Origin: Xanthomonas sp. 3793
Lineage (GTDB): Bacteria; Pseudomonadota; Gammaproteobacteria; Xanthomonadales; Xanthomonadaceae
Direction of reading: 5' to 3'
DNA: 64,000 nucleotides
Assembly (NCBI RefSeq): GCF_024806835.1
Contig: NZ_JANTYU010000004.1
Coordinates: 124,001 to 188,000 of the forward strand
Below are positions 58,828-64,000 of the stretch, piece by piece. Within the stretch, counting starts at the first letter, position 1, and each line of letters starts with the position of its first letter. Both the position numbers and the translations under genes were made by a program. Under the pieces are notes generated by a model. The model did no database searches. It saw only the letters and a list, made by a program, of their open reading frames with translations, and was not told the origin of the DNA.

Positions 58828-59294
58828 CTGCCCGCAAGCGCTACTGGTTGATGAAGTCCGAGCCGGACACGTTTTCCATCGATGATCTGGAGCGTGTCGG
58901 CACCGAGCCGTGGAACGGCGTGCGCAACTATCAGGCACGCAACTTCATGCGCGATGGCATGCAGGTCGGCGATGGCGTGTTTTTCTATCACTCCAACTGC
59001 AAGGTGCCCGGCATTGTCGGTCTGGCCAGGGTGGCCAGCGCGGCCTATCCGGACGACACCCAGTTCGATCCCAAATCCGATTACCACGACCCCAAGGCCA
59101 ACCGCGAAGATCCGCGCTGGATGCTGGTGGACGTGGCCTTCGAGCGCAAACTCAAACGCACGATTTCGCTCGACGAGATCAAGCAGCACGCCGATGCGCT
59201 GGGCGAAGGCTTCCCGCTGATCGCCCGCGGCAACCGGCTGTCGATCCTGCCGGTGACCGCCGCGCAGTGGAAATTGTTGCTGGCGATGGAGTAG
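58824..59294 (+). CDS. EVE domain protein
   Basis: A 156-residue protein of the EVE/PUA-like fold (thymocyte nuclear protein 1 type). [36 protein letters not shown] and [19 protein letters not shown] are the signature blocks. EVE domains bind modified bases in DNA or RNA; the physiological target here is unknown. It overlaps ygfA by four bases. Confidence 0.92.
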   Translation: MTARKRYWLMKSEPDTFSIDDLERVGTEPWNGVRNYQARNFMRDGMQVGDGVFFYHSNCKVPGIVGLARVASAAYPDDTQFDPKSDYHDPKANREDPRWMLVDVAFERKLKRTISLDEIKQHADALGEGFPLIARGNRLSILPVTAAQWKLLLAME

Positions 59295-59297
59295 CCG

Positions 59298-59378
59298 TGA
59301 TTGGGGATTCGGCATTGGGGATTCGCCCATCGCCGCCCCGCGTGACCTGCTCTGCCAATCCCCAATCACTAATCCCGA
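59298..59378. repeat. Intergenic repeat family 1, copy 4
   Basis: The left arm is TGATTGGGGATTCGGCATTG with GGGATTCG, the right arm CCAATCCCCAATCACTAATC. The inverted arms enclose about 30 bases. It fills the gap between the EVE gene and rpiA. Confidence 0.8.
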
Positions 59379-59388
59379 GCTCTCACCC

Positions 59389-60036
59389 ATGTCCGAAGCA
59401 AAACGCCTGGCCGCCGAGAAGGCGATCGATTACGTGGAAGACGGCATGATCGTCGGTGTCGGCACCGGGTCGACGGTGGCCTACTTCATCGATGCGCTGG
59501 GTCGCATAGGCCATCGCATCAAGGGGGCGGTGTCCAGTTCCGAACAGAGCACCGCACGCCTGCGCCAGCACGGCATCGAGGTACTGGATCTCAACCACAC
59601 CGGCAACCTGTCGCTGTATGTGGATGGCGCCGACGAGTGCGACCCGAACCGCTGCCTGATCAAGGGCGGCGGCGCAGCGTTGACGCGCGAAAAGATCATT
59701 GCCGAAGCCAGCGAGCGCTTCATCTGCATCGTGGACCCGAGCAAGCAGGTACCGGTGCTGGGCAAGTTTCCGCTGCCGGTGGAAGTGATTCCGATGGCGC
59801 GCAGCCTGGTCGCCCGCCAGATCCTGGCGCTGACCGGCGGCCAGCCGGTATGGCGCGATGGCGTGGTCACCGACAACGGTAACGTGGTGCTGGATGTGCA
59901 CAACCTGCAGATCACCGACCCGGTGGCGCTGGAGCGCAGCTTGAACCAGATCCCCGGCGTGGTCTGCGTTGGTTTGTTCGCGCGCCGCCCGGCCGATGTG
60001 GTGATCGTCGGCGGCGAACCGCCGCGCGTGCTCTGA
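59389..60036 (+). CDS. rpiA: Ribose-5-phosphate isomerase A
   Basis: A 215-residue isomerase interconverting ribose-5-phosphate and ribulose-5-phosphate. [13 protein letters not shown], the catalytic DGADECDPN and [14 protein letters not shown] are intact. The start at 59389 ([12 protein letters not shown]) is normal. It lies far from the polyol cluster, so co-location in the window is probably chance. Confidence 0.96.
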   Translation: MSEAKRLAAEKAIDYVEDGMIVGVGTGSTVAYFIDALGRIGHRIKGAVSSSEQSTARLRQHGIEVLDLNHTGNLSLYVDGADECDPNRCLIKGGGAALTREKIIAEASERFICIVDPSKQVPVLGKFPLPVEVIPMARSLVARQILALTGGQPVWRDGVVTDNGNVVLDVHNLQITDPVALERSLNQIPGVVCVGLFARRPADVVIVGGEPPRVL

Positions 60037-60063
60037 CTCGACTCACCGCTGCCGGCTGGCGGC

Positions 60064-60094
60064 GCGGGACATTCTGCGACATGGATGCCGCAGA
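60064..60094. repeat. Repeat family 2, partial copy C
   Basis: GCGGGA (60064-60069), then a hairpin TCTGCGACAT-GG-ATGCCGCAGA (60073-60094, one mismatch). The form matches the hairpins at 63418-63439 and 63632-63657, but the right terminal arm is missing. Confidence 0.5.
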
Positions 60095-60272
60095 CACGTG
60101 GATTGGGGCAGGTTCCTTGCCGCTCGGCGGCAAGGGACAGCCGCCAGGCCGCAGATCAGTCATCTACTCGGCCTGGACGCCTGCGCAAGACGCGCGCGCA
60201 GCGATGCACCGGCTTGACGCGCGCCGGTGCATGACAGAAGGTGCGCCATCCCTCGCCCCGCCGGTATGCCGC

Positions 60273-60719
60273 ATGCGCCCTGTCCGCTTCCTCGTTCTTG
60301 CATGTCTGATCCTGCTCGGCGGCTGCGCCAGCAGCGGCTCCTGGGTGGAACTGGCCGGCACGCGCTATCAGGTGGAGCTGGCGCAGAACGCTGCCGACCG
60401 CACCAAGGGGCTGATGTTCCGCGATGCCATGGACGAAGATCGCGGCATGCTGTTCATCCACGACCGCCAGGAACCGATGGCGTACTGGATGAAAAACACC
60501 AAGATCGCGCTGGACATCCTGTATTTCGACAACCAGCGCCGGCTGGTGTCCCAGCAGCGCGACGTGCCGCCGTGTTCGGCCGGCGATGCCTGCCCGCCCT
60601 ACCCCAGCAGGGCGCCGGCCCGCTATGTGCTGGAGCTCAATGCCGGCCAGGCGGCCAAGCTCAACCTGCAGGACGGGACCGAGCTTGTTTTCAGCCCGGA
60701 TATTCCCAAGCTGAAGTGA
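60273..60719 (+). CDS. DUF192 domain lipoprotein
   Basis: A 148-residue lipoprotein with signal peptide ending LGGC (Cys18) and a single DUF192 domain. LAQNAADRTKGLMFRDAM and MAYWMKNTKIALDILYFD are typical of the family, found in periplasmic or outer-membrane-anchored proteins of unknown function. The start at 60273 (MRPVRFLVL) gives a short signal; an upstream ATG at 60231 would lengthen it. Confidence 0.85.
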   Translation: MRPVRFLVLACLILLGGCASSGSWVELAGTRYQVELAQNAADRTKGLMFRDAMDEDRGMLFIHDRQEPMAYWMKNTKIALDILYFDNQRRLVSQQRDVPPCSAGDACPPYPSRAPARYVLELNAGQAAKLNLQDGTELVFSPDIPKLK

Positions 60720-60794
60720 TTCACAGCGATGCGGTGTCTCCTGTCAGGAAGTACCGGACTTGAACCCCGCGCCGCTTGCCGACACTCTGTCGGC

Positions 60795-61640
60795 ATGGTC
60801 GACATGCTCCCACTTCCCCATTGGACCGCGCTCGCCAGCCTGGACGACGATGCGGTGCCGTTGATGTCCACCGCGCTGCTGATCGCGCGCGACGAATATC
60901 CGCAGCTGGACGCCGAGTTGTACGACACGCTCGTGCAGAGCCACGTCGAGCACTTGCGCCGCGAGGTGGATGCGATCGATCTGTGGCCATTGAAGATGGC
61001 GGCGGTCAATCGCTACCTGTTCGACGAGCTGGGCTATTCGGGCAATCACGACGAGTACTACGACCCGCGCAACAGCTATCTCAACCAGGTGTTCGAGCGC
61101 CGGCTGGGCAACCCGATCTCGCTGGCGATGGTGCAGATCGAAGTCGCCCGGCGCCTGGGCATCCCGCTGGCCGGGGTGTCGTTTCCCGGCCATTTCCTGG
61201 TCCGGCTGCCGGTGGACGACGGCGTGCTGGTGATGGACCCGTTCAATGGCGGCCGCCCGCTGGGCGTGGACGAGTTGCGCGAACGTGCGCGTCCGCACCT
61301 GGGCGGCGAAATTCCCGACGACCGCGCCCTGGCGCAGATCCTCGACCCCGCTCCGCACCGGGCGATCCTGATCCGCATCCTGCGCAATCTGCACGGCGTC
61401 TATGCCGATGCCGAGCATTGGGACCGCGCCGCACGCAGCGCCGACCGCATCCTGAAGCTGGTGCCCGACCAGCCCGAAGCGCTGCGCGACCGCGGCATGG
61501 CGTATCTGCACCTGGGCCACCGCAACGGTGCCCGGCATGATCTGTCGCGTTATCTGCTGCTCAATCCCGGCGCCCAGGATGCTGCAAACCTGCACGAGCA
61601 TCTGGTGGAATTGAACAGTCAGCGCGCCCGGGCGCACTGA
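60795..61640 (+). CDS. SirB1-like transglutaminase/TPR protein
   Basis: A 281-residue protein. The N-terminal two-thirds is a SirB1-type transglutaminase-like domain (YYDPRNSYLNQVFERRLGNP, IPLAGVSFPGHFLVRL); the C-terminal third holds TPR repeats (HWDRAARSADRILKLVPDQP, AMAYLHLGHRNGARHDL-like). These proteins lack the classical Cys and their activity is unknown. The start is the ATG at 60795 (MVDMLPL). It ends 29 bases before the convergent secreted-protein gene. Confidence 0.85.
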   Translation: MVDMLPLPHWTALASLDDDAVPLMSTALLIARDEYPQLDAELYDTLVQSHVEHLRREVDAIDLWPLKMAAVNRYLFDELGYSGNHDEYYDPRNSYLNQVFERRLGNPISLAMVQIEVARRLGIPLAGVSFPGHFLVRLPVDDGVLVMDPFNGGRPLGVDELRERARPHLGGEIPDDRALAQILDPAPHRAILIRILRNLHGVYADAEHWDRAARSADRILKLVPDQPEALRDRGMAYLHLGHRNGARHDLSRYLLLNPGAQDAANLHEHLVELNSQRARAH

Positions 61641-61669
61641 CTGTTGCTGTCAGGAAACCATTCAAGGCG

Positions 61670-62125
61670 CTACTGGGGTTTACCCTGAGGAGACCTTGGC
61701 ACCTGATAGGAGGTTATATACTCTCCATTCGCACCATATATAACCACTATATTATAGTTAGCGTCACTGTAAACCACCTGCGCACTACAAGGACAGTTTG
61801 CCTGAGCTGTCAGCATTCCGTTCGATTGCGCCATACCACCCTGTGCACTGGTTCCTATAGGCAGTTGAGATGCTGCACCTGGCACAAGGGATAACACTGC
61901 TAACACATCGTTGTTAAGAGCGTTAATCTGAACGAATTTAAGACCCGCCTTCTCGAAAACATACACTTTAAACAGCGGCGACAGGCTTAGATTTGCCTTG
62001 CCAGCCGGCAACCGCTCACCCATGCCCTGAATCAGGGACTGCTGGCCAGTGGTGGAACCAATCGCCCCGAATGGCACTGCAAAGGCCAAGGCAAACATCG
62101 CCGCACGCATCGATACCTTCAACAT
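61670..62125 (-). CDS. Predicted secreted protein of unknown function
   Basis: A 151-residue protein, family not recognised. It has a signal peptide (MRAAMFALAFAVPFGAIG), then a mature part with beta character (LFKVYVFEKAGLKFVQI, AQVVYSDANYNIVVIYGANG) and a CPC pair. It has few charged residues after cleavage and no transmembrane segment. Base composition is clearly lower in GC than the flanking genes, and the adjacent 62126-62342 is even more AT-rich, which points to later acquisition. The start is the ATG at 62125 or 62110 (MRAAMF). Confidence 0.75.
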   Translation of the reverse strand: MLKVSMRAAMFALAFAVPFGAIGSTTGQQSLIQGMGERLPAGKANLSLSPLFKVYVFEKAGLKFVQINALNNDVLAVLSLVPGAASQLPIGTSAQGGMAQSNGMLTAQANCPCSAQVVYSDANYNIVVIYGANGEYITSYQVPRSPQGKPQ

Positions 62126-62342
62126 AAAAAATCCTTTTAGTATTGAAATGATTTCGGAGAATTGCGCATGAACAGGGCCAACCGAAAAGCAATCATGGTT
62201 CTGGCAGACATTATTGGCTGCCCACGCAAGCTACTCTTCTAAAATTCGTATTTCAACCTCCCCACATGAAATTCTTAGCCAAGAAGATAATTCCATTATT
62301 CTTCAGAGATAAGATCAATAAAATTCTCTGACCGGCATCTCT
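62126..62342. other. AT-rich spacer upstream of the secreted protein gene
   Basis: About 217 bases with much lower GC than the genome around it, holding several A/T-rich blocks. It probably carries the promoter of the secreted protein gene; no further gene is seen. Confidence 0.5.
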
Positions 62343-62534
62343 TCAGTCAATCTCCACCATCTCGAAGTCGTCCTTGGTCACGCCGCAGTCCGGGCAAGTC
62401 CAGGTCTCGGGCACGTCTTGCCAGGCGGTGCCGGGGGCGATGCCTTCTTCGGGGATGCCGTCGGCCTCGTGGTAGAGAAATCCGCAGACCACGCACATCC
62501 AGGTGCGGTAGGTGGTGGTGGATGTGTCGCTCAT
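62343..62534 (-). CDS. Rubredoxin
   Basis: A 63-residue iron protein for electron transfer. The four ligands are in MCVVCGFL (Cys14, 17) and [11 protein letters not shown] (Cys47, 50), with [20 protein letters not shown] between, the normal rubredoxin pattern. The start is the ATG at 62534 (MSDTSTTT). It is divergent from thiE with 71 bases between. Confidence 0.95.
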   Translation of the reverse strand: MSDTSTTTYRTWMCVVCGFLYHEADGIPEEGIAPGTAWQDVPETWTCPDCGVTKDDFEMVEID

Positions 62535-62605
62535 TGGATAATCGCGGTCACGCAACGGTGGGCCTGCATTGTCCCATCCCACCCACCTCTTTCGGAAGCG
62601 CTGTC

Positions 62606-63229
62606 ATGCCCAACCGCCTCAACGTCCGCGGCGTTTACCTGATCACTCCCGATGAGCCCAACACGCAGCGCCTGCTGCTGCGCACCGCACCGTTGCTGCC
62701 TGCGATCGCCTGGCTGCAATACCGCAACAAGCAGGCAGACACGGCCCTGCGGCTGCGCCAGGCAAGCGCGCTGCGGGAGGCCTGCGCAGTGCACGGGGTG
62801 CCGTTGATCATCAACGACGATGCGCAGCTGGCCGCGCAGGTCGGTGCGCAGGGCGTGCATCTGGGCGAGGACGATGGCGATGTGCCGGCGGCACGCGCGC
62901 TACTGGGCGAGCAGGCGATCATCGGGGTGTCGTGCTACGACGAGATCGATCGCGCCCGCGCCGCAACTGCCGCAGGTGCCAGCTACGTGGCCTTCGGTGC
63001 GTTTTTCCCGACCACGACCAAAGTGACGACGCGTCGTGCTACGCCTGCGTTGCTACAGCAAGCTGGAGAGTTGGGAGTGCCACGGGTAGCGATTGGCGGC
63101 ATCACGGCGGCGCAGGTGCCCGCGTTGGTTGCAGCAGGTGCCGAGTTGGTTGCCGTGGTCAGTGGCGTGTACGCCGCGCCGGATCCGGTCGCAGCAGTGC
63201 AGGCATATCGGGCCGGGTTTGCGCGGTAG
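62606..63229 (+). CDS. thiE: Thiamine phosphate synthase
   Basis: A 207-residue TIM-barrel enzyme joining HMP pyrophosphate and THZ phosphate to thiamine phosphate. [27 protein letters not shown] and [10 protein letters not shown] are the family motifs. The start at 62606 ([12 protein letters not shown]) is normal. The 71-base upstream gap is too short for a TPP riboswitch, and none is visible. Confidence 0.95.
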   Translation: MPNRLNVRGVYLITPDEPNTQRLLLRTAPLLPAIAWLQYRNKQADTALRLRQASALREACAVHGVPLIINDDAQLAAQVGAQGVHLGEDDGDVPAARALLGEQAIIGVSCYDEIDRARAATAAGASYVAFGAFFPTTTKVTTRRATPALLQQAGELGVPRVAIGGITAAQVPALVAAGAELVAVVSGVYAAPDPVAAVQAYRAGFAR

Positions 63230-63943
63230 CGTGGCTGGCAGACGACAGCGTTGCCCTCGACACGTGCTGTCCAAGACGCCAGACGCAAGACCATGAAGAT
63301 TCCGAGTCGTAACGATGTTTTATGCAGTCGGAAGCTCAGGTCAAAAGCTTGGTCAGTCGAGGGCGCGGCGCCCTCACCGCTCGCGGGACACGCCATGAAT
63401 CCGTCCGTGGAGGCTCGGTGGCGGCATCCATGCCGCCACACGGTCCCGCAATCGGTAAGGACACCGCACCATAGAGTCTGCAGGTCGCTTCGTTGAAAGC
63501 CTGCCTGTTGCTCGGCTTGCGTTAGGAAGCTGATCGGACCCGGCGTCATCCAAACAATGCACGTCATGCACTGCTTGCACCATGCATACCGACATTCTCG
63601 ACTAGTCCTTGCCCGCCCACCGTCGCGGGATCTTACGCGGCATGGATGCCGCGTAAGAGCCTACAGGGGCGTACTTGCGGCGTGTCCCGCGATGGCAGGC
63701 GGGCAAGGCCCCTGCAGCCAAACCACAGATCAACCGCTCTGCAAGTGATCTGTCCGCATCATCCACCCCACTCAAGACAACCGAATGATCGAGTCGTCGC
63801 ATCGGATAGATGCAGGCAAAGCTCAGTGGACCGAGGGCGCGCTGCCCTCGCCGCACCAGAATGTTGATCGTGACTCGGTAAAAAGGTCGCGCGGGTCGCG
63901 TGTCTTATCAAGGCCATTGAAGCTGATTGAAGTCCCATCACCG
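63230..63943. repeat. Gene-free right-edge region with an inverted pair of family 2 repeats
   Basis: No supported gene in about 710 bases. Copy A (63383-63449) and copy B (63625-63690, opposite orientation) are each about 66 bases with GCGGGA / TCCCGC ends and an internal hairpin (63418-63439 and 63632-63657). The rest is unremarkable GC-rich DNA. Confidence 0.7.
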
Positions 63944-63988
63944 CAAAAAAAAGCAGCGACGCGTGCCATCACGCGTCGCTGCTGGTTT
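63944..63988. terminator. Bidirectional terminator near the right edge
   Basis: A 14-bp perfect stem AGCAGCGACGCGTG / CACGCGTCGCTGCT (63952-63965 with 63970-63983) and a four-base loop. The minus-strand side has eight T residues; the plus-strand side has TTTT. It probably ends a minus-strand gene lying past 64000. Confidence 0.85.
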
Positions 63989-64000
63989 TGACTCCGTCGC

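Noticed and set aside
60745..60785. tRNA-like T-arm (GGTTCAAGTCC) on the minus strand
   Set aside because: The flanking bases do not form the five-bp T stem and no acceptor, D or anticodon arms are found.
62535..62605. TPP riboswitch upstream of thiE
   Set aside because: Only 71 bases between rubredoxin and thiE, and no thi-box core is visible.

Overview
The window is chromosomal DNA of a high-GC gammaproteobacterium, most likely Xanthomonas. Supporting signs are a stand-alone XVIPCD domain (the Xanthomonadales type IV secretion signal), the divergent pilMNOPQ / mrcA pair, the ygfB-pepP / zapA-6S RNA-ygfA block, and a short intergenic repeat with GGGATTCGGGATTGGG-type ends. Nearly all of it is intact core genome. 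I see no insertion sequence, prophage, CRISPR array, tRNA or rRNA gene.

Layout. 1-6490 (minus): a MoxR / DUF58 / DUF4381 / BatA / BatB-TPR / BatD operon (stress- or oxygen-tolerance type), with batD cut by the left edge. 6920-11927 (minus): the pilMNOPQ type IV pilus alignment and secretin operon, divergent from mrcA (PBP1a, plus). 14785-18360: an unknown gene, then gltA, rpmE2 and a nucleoside hydrolase. 18499-46337: the minus-strand housekeeping series yicC-gmk-rpoZ-spoT-ridA-recG, which is split by two catabolic clusters. One (21388-30847) is a D-glucarate/galactarate operon (kdgD, a semialdehyde dehydrogenase, gudP, gudD, an OprD-type porin, garD) with a divergent LysR regulator. The other (33657-43616, plus) is a polyol cluster: HAD phosphatase, SorC regulator, ABC importer with its own OprB-type porin, SDR dehydrogenase and FGGY kinase. 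46451-49335 (plus): rph, a VOC protein, rdgB and hemW, the first three translationally coupled. 49528-54250 (plus): a DUF1631 protein, a PilZ protein, pepQ and the orphan XVIPCD protein. 54634-56522 (minus): pepP and ygfB. 56758-60036 (plus): a TIGR02449-like coiled-coil protein, zapA, 6S RNA, ygfA, an EVE protein and rpiA. 60273-63229: a DUF192 lipoprotein, a SirB1-like TPR protein, an AT-rich islet with an unknown secreted protein, rubredoxin and thiE. The last 770 bases hold small repeats and a terminator for a gene beyond the right edge.

How the genes work together. The glucarate operon forms a complete route: outer-membrane porin, inner-membrane symporter, two dehydratases for the epimeric hexarates, then KdgD and the semialdehyde dehydrogenase to 2-oxoglutarate. 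The polyol cluster likewise pairs a porin with an ABC importer, a dehydrogenase and a kinase, which suggests polyol to ketose to ketose phosphate; a pentitol entering through D-ribulose is my best guess. The most novel points are the orphan XVIPCD protein behind pepQ, the double interruption of the gmk-rpoZ-spoT-ridA-recG block, two small repeat families, and the low-GC secreted-protein islet. Functions are assigned from recognised motifs and synteny; no database search was run.
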